This document shows, in pieces, positions 32,954-43,908 of a DNA stretch of 64,000 nt (its first letter is position 1; each line of letters begins with the position of its first letter). Below the pieces are notes generated by a model that was not told the origin of the DNA, made no database searches, and saw only the letters and a list, made by a program, of their open reading frames with translations. The position numbers and the translations under genes were made by a program. The DNA is taken from the NCBI RefSeq assembly GCF_900107045.1, contig NZ_FNON01000001.1:496001-560000 (forward strand), given 5' to 3'. This DNA comes from Amycolatopsis xylanica (lineage in GTDB: Bacteria; Actinomycetota; Actinomycetes; Mycobacteriales; Pseudonocardiaceae).

Positions 32954-33559
32954 GTGAGCGAGGGACTGCGTGAACGCAAGAAGGTGGCCACCCGGCAGGC
33001 ATTGAGCTGGGCTGCGCTCAACCTCGCGCTGGAACGCGGGCTGGAAAACGTGCGCGTCGAGGACATCGCCGCCACGGCGGGCGTGTCCGAGCGGACCTTC
33101 CGCAACTACTTCTCCAGCAAGTACGAAGCGCTCACCGCCCGGCACTTCGACCGCATGGTCGAGGCCGCCGCCGCGCTGCTCGAACGTCCTGCCGGCGAGC
33201 CGCTGTGGGACTCCATCGAACATGTGCTGGCCGCGATCATGGGGAAGCAGCGCGAGCGCAGCACCGAGGTGCTCGCCTCGCTTCGCGTCGTGCTGGCCGA
33301 ACCCGCGTTGCAGGCGGAGATGATCAAGGCGACCTTCGCCGCGGAGAACGCGTTCTCGAAGGCTGTCGCCGCGCGCACCGGCACCGACGCCGGTCGCGAT
33401 CTCTATCCCCGGCTGGTCGCGAGCGCGGTCGGGGCCGCGCAGCATGTCGCGACCGAACGCTGGCTGCACGCGGACCCGCCGATACCACTCTGGCCGGAAC
33501 TGCGGGAGGCGCTGCGCCTGCTCGCGGCCGGCCTGCCGGAACCAAGGGGAACACGATGA
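32954..33559 (+). CDS. TetR-family repressor
   Basis: A 201-aa protein starting at GTG. The DNA-binding domain reads KVATRQALSWAALNLALERG, VEDIAATAGVSERTFRNYFS and SKYEALTARHF, the pattern of actinobacterial TetR proteins with a C-terminal ligand domain of MftR/AcrR-like type (ASLRVVLAEPALQAEM, YPRLVASAVGAAQHVATERW). It overlaps the following alpha/beta hydrolase by 4 nt. A duplicated palindrome covers its own promoter, so it autoregulates the pair. The inducer is unknown, perhaps the substrate of the hydrolase. Confidence 0.92.
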   Translation: MSEGLRERKKVATRQALSWAALNLALERGLENVRVEDIAATAGVSERTFRNYFSSKYEALTARHFDRMVEAAAALLERPAGEPLWDSIEHVLAAIMGKQRERSTEVLASLRVVLAEPALQAEMIKATFAAENAFSKAVAARTGTDAGRDLYPRLVASAVGAAQHVATERWLHADPPIPLWPELREALRLLAAGLPEPRGTR

Positions 33560-34356
33560 ACGGGATCCACCACGAATCACGAGGCAGCGGCCCGGTGCTG
33601 CTGTTCATTCCGGGCGGCAACGGGGACGCCGGGCCGTACAGCCACGTCTCCCACCACCTGGCCGATCGGTTCACGACCGTCACCTACGACCGGCGCGGCT
33701 TCTCGCGCAGCCCGCTCGAGGGCGAACCCGACGACGCGAAGCGGCTGGACGTCGACGTCGAGGACGCGCTCGGGCTGCTGAACGAGTTCACCGATCAGCC
33801 CGCCTTCGTGTTCGGCAGCAGCTCGGGCGCGATCGTCGCCCTGCATCTGCTCGTCCGGCACCCGGACCGCGTCAAGACGGTGGTGGCGCACGAACCGCCA
33901 CTCGCGCCACTGCTCCCGGACGGCGACAAATGGCTGGCCGTCTTCCAGGACATCCACGACACCTACCGCGCGGAAGGCCTCGTGCCCGCGATGCGGAAGT
34001 TCGGCACCGCGATGGGCATGGGACAGCGGCAGGAGCCGGCCGCGGCCGAAGTCCCGCAGGCGGTCAAGGAGATGATGGCCAGGATGAGCGCCAACATGCA
34101 CTTCTGGATGCGGCACGAACTGCTCGTGTACCCCAGCTTGGTGCCGGACCTCGAGGCGCTGGACACGCTGAAGGACCGGATCGTGCTCGCGGGCGGGCTG
34201 GAATCCAAGGAGCACATGCCCTACCTGCCGAATGTCGTGCTGGCGGACCGATTCGGCGCCGAGGTGGTCGATTTCCCCGGTGACCACATCGGATACGCCC
34301 CGCCGCACGCGGCCGAGTTCGCCGAGCGGCTCGCCGGGGTGCTCACGCGTGGCTGA
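33556..34356 (+). CDS. Alpha/beta-fold hydrolase
   Basis: A 266-aa cytoplasmic protein. It has the oxyanion motif LLFIPGGNGDAGPYS, a nucleophile elbow FVFGSSSGAIVAL (Ser in GSSSG), a strand leading to LAGGLESKEHM, and the catalytic-type histidine in PGDHIGYAPP. This group is common next to TetR regulators in actinomycetes and is often annotated only as alpha/beta hydrolase; epoxide hydrolase, esterase or chloroperoxidase activity cannot be separated. ATG 33556 overlaps the TetR stop, so both are translated together. Confidence 0.9.
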   Translation: MNGIHHESRGSGPVLLFIPGGNGDAGPYSHVSHHLADRFTTVTYDRRGFSRSPLEGEPDDAKRLDVDVEDALGLLNEFTDQPAFVFGSSSGAIVALHLLVRHPDRVKTVVAHEPPLAPLLPDGDKWLAVFQDIHDTYRAEGLVPAMRKFGTAMGMGQRQEPAAAEVPQAVKEMMARMSANMHFWMRHELLVYPSLVPDLEALDTLKDRIVLAGGLESKEHMPYLPNVVLADRFGAEVVDFPGDHIGYAPPHAAEFAERLAGVLTRG

Positions 34357-34419
34357 CGATTTTGGTCATCACGCCGGGCAAGTCGTACGCTCGTCACGTC
34401 AACCCGTGGGGAGAGTGCG

Positions 34420-35073
34420 ATGCTCCGGGTGTTCCTGGTCGATGACCATGAGGTGGTCCGGCGTGGGGTTTCGAACCTGCTGGACGAAGACGGCGGGCTG
34501 ACCGTCGTGGGCCAGGCGGGGAGCGTTTCCCAAGCACTGGCCCGGATTCCGGCGTTACGGCCGGACGTCGTCGTGCTCGACGTCCGGCTGCCGGACGGCA
34601 ACGGCATCGAGCTCGCGCGCGAGCTCCTGTCGAAGCTGCCGGGCGTGAAATGCCTGATGCTCACGTCCTATACCGACGAGCAGGCCATGCTCGACGCGGT
34701 GATGGCAGGCGCGAGTGGGTACGTCATCAAGGACATCAGGGGCATGGACCTGATCTCGGCCGTGCACGAGGTCGGCGCCGGGCGGTCGCTGCTCGACACC
34801 AGGGCGGCCGCGATGCTGATGGACAAGCTCCGTGAAGGCGGTCAGAAGAAAGGACCGCTCGCGCAGCTCACCGACCAGGAACGCACGCTGCTGGAGCTGA
34901 TCGGGGAGGGACTGACCAACCGCCAGATCGCGGAACGCATGTTCCTGGCCGAAAAGACGGTCAAGAACTACGTCTCCCGGATGCTCACCAAACTCGGGAT
35001 GCAGCGCCGCACCCAGGCCGCGGTGCTCGCGACCGAGCTGCGCGGCCAGCATGACACCGACTCGGAAACCTGA
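34420..35073 (+). CDS. devR: DevR/DosR-type response regulator
   Basis: A 217-aa NarL-family regulator very close in pattern to Mycobacterium tuberculosis DevR. The receiver has D8-D9, the phospho-acceptor D54 ([13 protein letters not shown]), T82 and K104 (GYVIKDI). The C-terminal LuxR helix-turn-helix reads [20 protein letters not shown] then [20 protein letters not shown], nearly the DevR recognition helices. DevR activates dormancy genes under low oxygen, nitric oxide or carbon monoxide. It lies 68 bp upstream of a matching sensor kinase. No palindromic Dos box was noticed in its promoter. Confidence 0.93.
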   Translation: MLRVFLVDDHEVVRRGVSNLLDEDGGLTVVGQAGSVSQALARIPALRPDVVVLDVRLPDGNGIELARELLSKLPGVKCLMLTSYTDEQAMLDAVMAGASGYVIKDIRGMDLISAVHEVGAGRSLLDTRAAAMLMDKLREGGQKKGPLAQLTDQERTLLELIGEGLTNRQIAERMFLAEKTVKNYVSRMLTKLGMQRRTQAAVLATELRGQHDTDSET

Positions 35074-35129
35074 CCCTCGGCACTCCCATTCACCGACAAT
35101 TCGCTGCACACTGGGAGCGCCGGGGGTGA

Positions 35130-36842
<1,713 letters not shown>

Positions 36843-36861
36843 GCGCGCGGGCAGCGTAGTT

Positions 36862-36898
36862 GCCGGTTCGTCCACACCCCTAGAGTGAACGAACCGGC
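36862..36898 (+). terminator. Hairpin downstream of devS
   Basis: GCCGGTTCGT (36862-36871) and ACGAACCGGC (36889-36898) form a perfect 10-bp stem with a 17-nt loop, 20 nt after the devS stop codon. It is a likely terminator; a regulatory palindrome for the downstream gene is the alternative. Confidence 0.5.
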
Positions 36899-36996
36899 GA
36901 ACGGCTCTTGTCTACTTCGGATGTGTTGTTCACCGCCGAGCGCTGGACGCTGATCAACAGAGTCTGAACAATGAGCGGCCGGGAAAGGGGATTGAA

Positions 36997-39858
36997 GTGC
37001 CACGGCCTGAGCGCCCGATCGAGGGCGACGACAGCGCGCTGGCGTGGTTCGCCGAGGATCTGAGACGACTCCGGGAAAAGGCGGGCAGACCGACCTATCG
37101 GCAGCTCAGCGCCCGTGCGCACTATTCGGCCGCGTCGCTGTCCGAAGCGGCCGCGGGCCGCAAGTTGCCCAGTCTGGCGGTCACGCTGGCCTTTGTCGAC
37201 GCCTGTGACGGCGATCGCGGGGAATGGGAAGCGCGGTGGCGCGCGGTTTCCGCGGAATTGTCCCCGTCACCGGGACTGCCCGCCGATATCGCGGGCTCGG
37301 TCGTCCCGTATGCCGGGCTGGCGTGTTTCGACGTCGATGACGCGGATCGGTTCTTCGGCCGCGACACCGTCATCGCCGATGTCGTGAAACGCGTCCGCGA
37401 ACAACGGTTCGTGGGTGTGTTCGGCGCTTCCGGCGTCGGCAAGTCGTCGGTATTGCGCGCCGGGCTGGTCACGCGGATGCGCAAAGACGCGGCGAATCGG
37501 CGCGTGCTGGTGTTCACCCCCGGCGCTCACCCGATCGAGGAATGCGCGGTGCGGCTCGCCGAACTCTTCGGCGAATCCGTCCCGGAACTGCGCGCGGAAC
37601 TGGCACAGGATCCGGAGAACCTGCACCTGCGCATTCGGCAGGCGATGGCCGGACTGGCCGAAGACGCGGAGTTGCTCCTGGTCGTCGACCAGTTCGAAGA
37701 GGTCTTTTCCCTCTGCGAGGAGTCCGCCGAGCGGGAGTGGTTCATCGACGCACTCGTGCTGGCGGCCACCGTGGCGACCAGCCGGGCACGCGTGGTGCTG
37801 GGCGTCCGCGCGGACTTCTACGGCCACTGCGGCAGGCACCCGTCGCTGGTCTCCGCGCTGCGTGACGCCCAGGTCCTGATCGGGCCGATGAGCCCGGACG
37901 AGCTTCGCGAAGCCATCACCCGGCCTGCCGCCGCGGCGGACTGCACGGTGGAGACGGCGCTGGTGACCAGGCTGGTCGCCGAAGCCACCGGGCATCCCGG
38001 CGTGCTGCCGCTGCTGTCGCACGCGCTGCTGCAGACGTGGCGCGGCCGCAGCGGGATGACGCTGACGCTCGCCGGCTACGACAAGACCGGCGGCATCCAG
38101 CACGCGGTGTCCCGCACCGCCGAAGAGGTGTACGCGGGTCTCAGCCCGGCGCGGCAGACCGCCGTCCGCCATCTCTTCCTGCGGCTGACCGCACCCGGCG
38201 ACGGCGCGCCGGACACCCGCAGGCGGGTCTCGCGGCGCGAGCTCGGCACCGATGAGGACACCGGCGCCGTGGTCGACCGCCTCGCGCGGGCCCGGCTGCT
38301 CACCCTCGACCACGAGTACGTCGAAGTGGCGCACGAGGCGCTCATCCGGCACTGGCCGCGACTGCGCGGCTGGCTCGACGACGACCGCGAAGGCCTGCGG
38401 CTGCACCGCCAGCTCACCGACGCGACCGACACCTGGGAGTCGCTCGGCGGCGACTCGGGCGCGCTGTACCGGGGCACCCGGCTGACCAGGGCACTCGATT
38501 GGGCGACCCGCAACGACACCGCGCTGACACCTCGCGAGCGCAAGTTCCTGCAGGCCAGCCGGACCGTCGAGATCAAGACCAGCAGGCGGCTGCGCCAGCT
38601 GGTCGCGCTGCTCAGCGTCGTCTCGCTGGTCGCCGTCACCGCGACGATCTTCGCGGTGCGGGCCCAGCGGACCGCGACGACCGAACGCAACGCCGCCCGC
38701 GCGCAGATCGTGGCGAGCGAAGCCGTCACGCTCTATCCCAGTGACCCGGAGCTGGCGGTCCAGCTCAGCTTGGCCGCCCACAAGATGGCACCGACCACCC
38801 GGACCCGGGAGAGCCTGCTCAGCACCGTGCCGCTCGCGGTGGTGACCCATCCGAGCGAGGTGCTGTCGGTGGCGTTCAGCCCCGACCGGCGCACGCTGGT
38901 CACCGGCGACGACGACCACACCGTGCGGCTCTGGGACGTCGCGGATCCCCGGCATCCGGCGGCGATCACCACGCTGCCGGGGCACACCGCGGAGATCAAC
39001 TCGGTGGCGTTCAGCCCGGACGGCCGCACACTGGTGTCCGGGAGCTACGACCGCACCGTCCGGCTGTGGGATGTCACCGACGTCGCCCACCCGGCCGGGC
39101 TGGCGACGATCACCGGGCACGCCGAAGCCGTCGAATCGGTGGCCTTCAGCCCCGACGGGCGCACGCTGGCCACCGCGAGCATCGACCACACGCTGAGGCT
39201 GTGGGATGTCGCCGACCCTCGCCGCCCCACCGAGACGGCCATGCTCAAGGGCCCGCTCGACTCGTTGCTCAAGGTGGTGTTCAGCGCCGACGGGAACCTT
39301 GTCGCCGCGGCGGGCAAGGACCGGATGGTGTGGCTGTGGGACGTCTCCGATCGCCGCGACCCGGTCCAGCTGGCGGCGATCACCGGGCACACCCAGGTGA
39401 TCGCCGCGGCGGCCTTCAGCCCGGCCGGGCGCGTGCTGGCCACCGCCGGTGACGACCAGACCGTGCGGCTGTGGGACGTCAGCGATCCCCGCCACCCGGC
39501 CTCGCTGGCCACGCTCACCGGGCACGCCGACGGGATCTACGCGGTGTCGTTCAGCCCGGACGGGCGGACGCTGGTCTCCGCCGGAGACGACCGAGCGGTG
39601 AAGCTGTGGGATGTCGCCGATCCGCGCCATCCGGTCGGCATGGTGACGCTCTCCAGCCACACCGACGCGGTGAGTTCGGCGGTGTTCAGCCCGGACGGGC
39701 GCACGCTGGCCACCGGCAGCTGGGACAACACGACGCGGCTGCTCGACACCGACTTCCAGCAGGCGATAGACCGCGCCTGCGAGCACGTCCGCACGCCGAT
39801 CACCGAGGAGCAGTGGGAGCGGTACTTCCCGGACGTGACTTACGAGCGCCCTTGCTGA
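36997..39858 (+). CDS. HTH / nSTAND-type NTPase / WD40 signalling protein
   Basis: A 953-aa protein starting at GTG with AAAGGGG upstream. Residues 12-85: XRE-like HTH (YRQLSARAHYSAASLSEAAA). About 115-530: STAND P-loop module with the FFGRD entry, Walker A GASGVGKS (143-150), Walker B LLLVVDQFEEVF, and a winged-helix part ending in EVAHEALIRHWPRL. About 530-555: one hydrophobic membrane-type segment (QLVALLSVVSLVAVTATIFAV). About 610-930: seven WD40 repeats of the form FSPDGRTL...D-x-T-V-RLWDV. Such proteins are probably switch ATPases that sense a ligand through the propeller. Target and effector are unknown; control of growth, development or phage defence are all possible. Confidence 0.88.
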   Translation: MPRPERPIEGDDSALAWFAEDLRRLREKAGRPTYRQLSARAHYSAASLSEAAAGRKLPSLAVTLAFVDACDGDRGEWEARWRAVSAELSPSPGLPADIAGSVVPYAGLACFDVDDADRFFGRDTVIADVVKRVREQRFVGVFGASGVGKSSVLRAGLVTRMRKDAANRRVLVFTPGAHPIEECAVRLAELFGESVPELRAELAQDPENLHLRIRQAMAGLAEDAELLLVVDQFEEVFSLCEESAEREWFIDALVLAATVATSRARVVLGVRADFYGHCGRHPSLVSALRDAQVLIGPMSPDELREAITRPAAAADCTVETALVTRLVAEATGHPGVLPLLSHALLQTWRGRSGMTLTLAGYDKTGGIQHAVSRTAEEVYAGLSPARQTAVRHLFLRLTAPGDGAPDTRRRVSRRELGTDEDTGAVVDRLARARLLTLDHEYVEVAHEALIRHWPRLRGWLDDDREGLRLHRQLTDATDTWESLGGDSGALYRGTRLTRALDWATRNDTALTPRERKFLQASRTVEIKTSRRLRQLVALLSVVSLVAVTATIFAVRAQRTATTERNAARAQIVASEAVTLYPSDPELAVQLSLAAHKMAPTTRTRESLLSTVPLAVVTHPSEVLSVAFSPDRRTLVTGDDDHTVRLWDVADPRHPAAITTLPGHTAEINSVAFSPDGRTLVSGSYDRTVRLWDVTDVAHPAGLATITGHAEAVESVAFSPDGRTLATASIDHTLRLWDVADPRRPTETAMLKGPLDSLLKVVFSADGNLVAAAGKDRMVWLWDVSDRRDPVQLAAITGHTQVIAAAAFSPAGRVLATAGDDQTVRLWDVSDPRHPASLATLTGHADGIYAVSFSPDGRTLVSAGDDRAVKLWDVADPRHPVGMVTLSSHTDAVSSAVFSPDGRTLATGSWDNTTRLLDTDFQQAIDRACEHVRTPITEEQWERYFPDVTYERPC

Positions 39859-39878
39859 AGCCCTGAATCAATGCTTCA
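39856..39878 (+). promoter_or_regulatory. Candidate TetR operator overlapping a stop codon
   Basis: TGAAGC (39856-39861) and GCTTCA (39873-39878) are inverted around an 11-bp centre, with an additional internal TGAA/TTCA pair. The left arm is the stop codon of the STAND gene. It lies 9 nt before the TetR start. Confidence 0.4.
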
Positions 39879-39886
39879 CTTCTTGG

Positions 39887-40483
39887 GTGCCGTACCGGAG
39901 GACGCCTGCCGTGCAGGCCAGGATGGACGCCCAGCGCGCGAGCGTGCTCAACGCCGCGATCGAGCTGCTGGCCGAGCAGGGTTATGCCGGGTGTTCGATG
40001 GCGGCCGTCGCGGCGAAGGCCGGCATCGCGACCGGCAGTATGTACCAGCACTTCGAGAACAAGGCCGAGCTGGCCGTCGAGCTGTTCCGGACCGTCTGCG
40101 CCCGTGAGGTCGCCGCGGTCGTCGAGGCCTCGCAAGAAGGCGAGCTCGTCGACCGCGTCGTCGCCGTCATCGAGACGTTCGCCGGACGTGCCCTCAAAGC
40201 GCCGCGGCTCGCGTACGCGCTGCTCGCCGAGCCCGTCGACCCCGCCGTCGACGAGGAACGGCTCATCTTCCGGCGTGCGTTCCGCGACGTGTTCGCCGAG
40301 CGCATCGCCGAAGCCGTCGACCAAGGCGTGCTGCCGCCGCAGGACCCGCACCTGACCGCCGCCGCGCTGGTCGGCGCCGGTGCCGAAGCGCTGGTCGGGC
40401 CGCTGGTCGACGGCGCGGCGAGCCCGGGCACCGTGCCGGCGCTGGTCCAGTTCACGCTCCGAGCTCTGGGAGGCTCCGCATGA
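39887..40483 (+). CDS. TetR-family repressor linked to aidB
   Basis: A 198-aa protein starting at GTG. HTH: ASVLNAAIELLAEQGYAGCS, then MAAVAAKAGIATGSMYQHFE and NKAELAVELF. The C-terminal domain begins with RVVAVIETFAGRALKAPRLA, as in the small TetR group found beside acyl-CoA dehydrogenases. It overlaps the aidB-like gene by 4 nt. An inverted TGAAGC/GCTTCA pair precedes it, so it likely represses itself and the dehydrogenase. An acyl-CoA ligand is possible from context. Confidence 0.88.
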   Translation: MPYRRTPAVQARMDAQRASVLNAAIELLAEQGYAGCSMAAVAAKAGIATGSMYQHFENKAELAVELFRTVCAREVAAVVEASQEGELVDRVVAVIETFAGRALKAPRLAYALLAEPVDPAVDEERLIFRRAFRDVFAERIAEAVDQGVLPPQDPHLTAAALVGAGAEALVGPLVDGAASPGTVPALVQFTLRALGGSA

Positions 40484-42108
40484 CGACACACGAGGTCACC
40501 AACCAGGTCCCGCCGCTGCGTGACCACGACGTCGCCGCCTACGCGCCGCTGCTCGAAGGACTCGAGCGCGAGGGCGCGGGCTGGGCCGAACCGGAGCTGC
40601 GTGAACTGGGCAAGCTCGCCGGCGGTGAGCAGGCGCAGGAGTGGGCGCGGCTCGTCGAGCGCAACCACCCGATCCTGCACACGCACGACCGCTACGGGCA
40701 CCGGATCGACGAGGTCGAGTTCCATCCGCACTGGCACGACCTGATGAAGGTCGCCGTCGAGCACGGTGTCCACGCCGCGCCGTGGCGGGAGAACCGGGCG
40801 GGCGCGCATGTCGCGAGGGCCGCGAAGTTGTTCGTGTGGGGCCAAACCGACGCCGGGCACCTCTGCCCGATCTCCATGACTTACGCGGCCGTGCCCGCGT
40901 TGCGCGCCAATGCCGAGCTCGCGAACACGTACGAGCCGCTGTTGTCCTCGCCGGTCTACGACTACGGATTGCGCGTTCCCAGCGGCAAAAAGGGCCTGAT
41001 CGCGGGCATGTCGATGACCGAGAAGCAGGGCGGTTCCGACGTTCGGGTCAACACGACCACCGCGAAGCCGGCGGGCGATGGGTCGTACGTGCTGACCGGG
41101 CACAAGTGGTTCACCTCCGCGCCGATGTCCGACCTGTTCCTCACGCTCGCGCAGGCGCCCGGCGGGCTCTCGTGCTTCTTCGTCCCCCGTGTGCTGCCCG
41201 ACGGCACGCGCAACGCGATCCGGTTGCAGCGCTTGAAGGACAAGCTCGGCAACCGGTCCAACGCCTCGTCGGAGATCGAGTACGAGGGCGCGCACGGCTG
41301 GCTGGTCGGCGAAGAGGGCCGCGGCGTGCCGACGATCATCCAGATGGTCAACCTGACCAGGCTCGACTGCGCGATCTCGTCGGCCGCCGGCATGCGGATC
41401 GGCGTCGCGCAGGCGCAGCATCACGCCACCCATCGCAGCGCGTTCGGCGCCAAGCTGATCGATCAGCCGTTGATGCGCAACGTGCTGGCCGACCTCGCCG
41501 TCGAAGCCGAGGCCGCCACCGTGGTCGGGATGCGGCTCGCGGGAGCCACCGACCGCGCCATGGCGGGCGACGAGTCCGAGGCCATGTTCCGCAGGCTCGG
41601 GCTCGCGGTCAGCAAGTACTGGGTGTGCAAGCGCGCGCCCGCGCACGCGGCCGAGGCGCTGGAATGCCTGGGCGGCAACGGGTACGTCGAAGAGTCCGGG
41701 ATGCCGAGGCTCTACCGCGAGTCGCCGCTGCCGTCGATCTGGGAGGGCTCCGGCAACGTCGCGGCGCTGGATTCCTTGCGTGCCATGGCGAAACAGCCCG
41801 AGTCGGTCGAGGCGTTCTTCGGCGAGGTCGAACTGGCCTCCGGCGCCGACCCGAGGCTCGACGAGGCGGTCGCCAAGCTGCGCAAGCAGCTGAGCGACTT
41901 CGACGACATCGAGTACCGGGCGCGGCGCGTCGTCGAGTCGATGGCCTTGGTGCTGCAGGGTTCCCTGCTGCACCGGCACGGGCACCCCGCGGTCGCCGAC
42001 GCGTTCTGCGCATCGAGGCTCGACGGTGACTGGGGAATCGCCTTCGGGACACTGCCTTCCGGCGTCGACACCGAGGCGATCCTTGCGCGCTCGGCTACCC
42101 AGGGTTGA
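40480..42108 (+). CDS. aidB: AidB-type acyl-CoA dehydrogenase family protein
   Basis: A 542-aa flavoprotein close to E. coli AidB throughout: LCPISMTYAAVPAL, GMSMTEKQGGSDVRVNTTTA, GHKWFTSAPMSD, SCFFVPRVLPDG, RLQRLKDKLGNRSNASSEIE, ECLGGNGYVEES and PLPSIWEGSGN. AidB belongs to the adaptive response to alkylating agents; it binds DNA and FAD, and its protective reaction is debated. Here it is paired with a TetR repressor rather than an Ada regulon. Most of the family length is present, including the C-terminal helical DNA-binding region. Translationally coupled to the TetR gene. Confidence 0.92.
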   Translation: MTTHEVTNQVPPLRDHDVAAYAPLLEGLEREGAGWAEPELRELGKLAGGEQAQEWARLVERNHPILHTHDRYGHRIDEVEFHPHWHDLMKVAVEHGVHAAPWRENRAGAHVARAAKLFVWGQTDAGHLCPISMTYAAVPALRANAELANTYEPLLSSPVYDYGLRVPSGKKGLIAGMSMTEKQGGSDVRVNTTTAKPAGDGSYVLTGHKWFTSAPMSDLFLTLAQAPGGLSCFFVPRVLPDGTRNAIRLQRLKDKLGNRSNASSEIEYEGAHGWLVGEEGRGVPTIIQMVNLTRLDCAISSAAGMRIGVAQAQHHATHRSAFGAKLIDQPLMRNVLADLAVEAEAATVVGMRLAGATDRAMAGDESEAMFRRLGLAVSKYWVCKRAPAHAAEALECLGGNGYVEESGMPRLYRESPLPSIWEGSGNVAALDSLRAMAKQPESVEAFFGEVELASGADPRLDEAVAKLRKQLSDFDDIEYRARRVVESMALVLQGSLLHRHGHPAVADAFCASRLDGDWGIAFGTLPSGVDTEAILARSATQG

Positions 42109-42312
42109 GACCCTCGTCACAGCTTCAAGTTCGCCCAAATAGAGCAACGCGAGGTTCTCACCTGCTGCGAAGGCAGTGTGTCGGTGTCACATTGAGCGAC
42201 TGATCGGCGGCGGGTTGTAGACACCGCGTATTCGATTCTGCTTGCATAACGCGCGTTGCAGAACTGTGACCGCTCAACGGGACATCTACGCGATCAGAAA
42301 GAAGTACGCCAC

Positions 42313-43473
42313 ATGGCCTTACGGGCTCGGGAGTTGCTGGATCGCTCACGGGTCTTGCTGGACCGTTCGCGGGTGGCCGCCGCCACCTTCCTCACCGCGC
42401 CCCCGAAGCACGGCCCCGAAGCGGCGCCGAGGGCGATCGAGGCGCCGCCGGTCAAGCAGCAGGAATCCGACGGCGTGCTCGCCGGGATCTGTTCCAGCGT
42501 CGCGCTGCGCGACTTGAACCTCGTCGACGCGCTCCTCGCGCAGCTCGAGGAGATGGAGTCGGGCGAGCAGAACCAAGACCGTCTTTCCGAGCTGTACAAG
42601 CTCGATCACCTCGCGACCCGCCTGCGCCGCAACGCCGAGAACCTGCGAGTGCTCGCCGGGCGTGACGCCGGCGAACCCGCGCCCGCGCCGACCTCGCTGG
42701 TCGACGTCATGCGCGCGGCGATGTCGTCGATCGACCACTACTCCCGCGTGACGATCGGCCGGGTCGTGCAGCTCGGCGTCGTCGGGTTCGCCTCGGAAGA
42801 CCTGAGCCGGGTGCTCGCGGAGCTGTTCGACAACGCGGCGAACCAGTCCGCGCCGAACACCACGGTCAGCGTCAGCGCGCACCTCACCGAACAGGGCAGC
42901 GTGCTGCTGCGCATCGAAGACGAGGGCATCGGCCTGCCCGACGAGCGCATCGACGACCTCAACGCCCGCCTCAACGGCGCGCCGGTGCTGGACGACGAGT
43001 CCGTGCGCCACATGGGAATCGCCGTGGTCGGCAGGCTCGCCGGCAGGCACGGCATGAAGGTCCGCCTCGACCGCCGCACACCGAACGGCACCGTCGCCAC
43101 GGTGATGCTGCCCGCCGGGTTGATGGCCGAACTGCCGGAGAGCGTCTGGTCCGGCTCGCAGACCGTGGTGTTCGCGCAGGCCAGGCGCGCGGAACCGAAG
43201 CCGCGCAAGGCATCGGTGGCCACCGCCCCGCCCAGGCCGCCGAAGCCCAAGCCGACCCCGCATCCCCGGCCCGCGGCGCCGTCGGAAGGCGGCATCACCG
43301 CGAGTGGCCTGCCGCGCCGGGTCTCGCGCAGCATCCGCACCCTGCCCGACGAACCGGCCCCGGCGGCACAGGGCGTCAACGGCCACGACCAGCTACTCGC
43401 GGACCTGGGCGCGTTCAGCGAGGGCGAGCAGGCGGCACGGACCGAAATCGAGGGAGAAGGAAACACACGGTGA
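42313..43473 (+). CDS. cvnA: Conservon sensor-like ATPase CvnA (short form)
   Basis: A 386-aa protein starting at ATG 42313 (AAAGAAG upstream). It lacks the membrane sensor half of many CvnA proteins. It starts with a helical dimer region (RLSELYKLDHLATRLRRNAE) that contains the histidine-kinase-like DHLATR motif, continues as a HATPase domain (LAELFDNAANQSAPNTTVSV, IEDEGIGLPD, MGIAVVGRLAGRHGM), and ends in a proline-rich disordered tail from about residue 290. It begins the conservon operon cvnABCD. In Streptomyces, conservons make a G-protein-like signalling complex at the membrane. A roughly 200-bp intergenic region without other features precedes it. Confidence 0.9.
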   Translation: MALRARELLDRSRVLLDRSRVAAATFLTAPPKHGPEAAPRAIEAPPVKQQESDGVLAGICSSVALRDLNLVDALLAQLEEMESGEQNQDRLSELYKLDHLATRLRRNAENLRVLAGRDAGEPAPAPTSLVDVMRAAMSSIDHYSRVTIGRVVQLGVVGFASEDLSRVLAELFDNAANQSAPNTTVSVSAHLTEQGSVLLRIEDEGIGLPDERIDDLNARLNGAPVLDDESVRHMGIAVVGRLAGRHGMKVRLDRRTPNGTVATVMLPAGLMAELPESVWSGSQTVVFAQARRAEPKPRKASVATAPPRPPKPKPTPHPRPAAPSEGGITASGLPRRVSRSIRTLPDEPAPAAQGVNGHDQLLADLGAFSEGEQAARTEIEGEGNTR

Positions 43474-43898
43474 CGGTCGCGCATACCGATTTCGCCTGGC
43501 TGCTCAATGATTTCGTGCGCAAGGTGCACGGCGTGAGCCACGCGCTCATCATGTCGTCGGACGGCTTCCCGCTGACCGCGTCCGAGTCGGTCGAGCCGGA
43601 CGACGCCGAGCAGCTCGCGGCCATCGCCAGCGGGCTGCTGAGCCTCGCGGGCAGCAGCGCCACGTTGTTCGGCAAGGGCGCGTGCGAGCAGATCATCATC
43701 CGGCTCACGCACGGGTACTTCCTGTTCATGGGCATCGGCGCCGGCGCCGGGCTGGCGGTGCTGACCGGGCCCGAATGCGACATGAAGGTCGTCGCCTACG
43801 AGATGACCCAGTTCGTCACCAACGCCGGGCACGCGCTGACCCCCGAGGTGCGCGCGGACCTGAGGCGAGTGCTCACCGCCCGTCGGCCGCAGGCCTGA
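43470..43898 (+). CDS. cvnB: Conservon roadblock/LC7 protein CvnB
   Basis: A 142-aa roadblock/LC7-domain protein (FAWLLNDFVRKVHGVSHALI, SSDGFPLTASE, LSLAGSSATLFGKGACEQII, GYFLFMGIGAGAGLAVLT). The domain forms dimers and binds small Ras-like GTPases, as MglB does for MglA. Here the GTPase is CvnD three genes on. It starts at GTG in a 4-nt overlap with cvnA. Confidence 0.95.
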   Translation: MTVAHTDFAWLLNDFVRKVHGVSHALIMSSDGFPLTASESVEPDDAEQLAAIASGLLSLAGSSATLFGKGACEQIIIRLTHGYFLFMGIGAGAGLAVLTGPECDMKVVAYEMTQFVTNAGHALTPEVRADLRRVLTARRPQA

Positions 43899-43908
43899 GG
43901 CAAGGAAA

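Noticed and set aside
37267..39786. An 839-codon frame opposite the STAND-WD40 gene
   Set aside because: It mirrors the WD40 repeats of the real gene and shows no independent domain.
42109..42312. A small gene or RNA in the space before cvnA
   Set aside because: No open frame with a start signal and no stable hairpin stood out; it probably holds only the conservon promoter.
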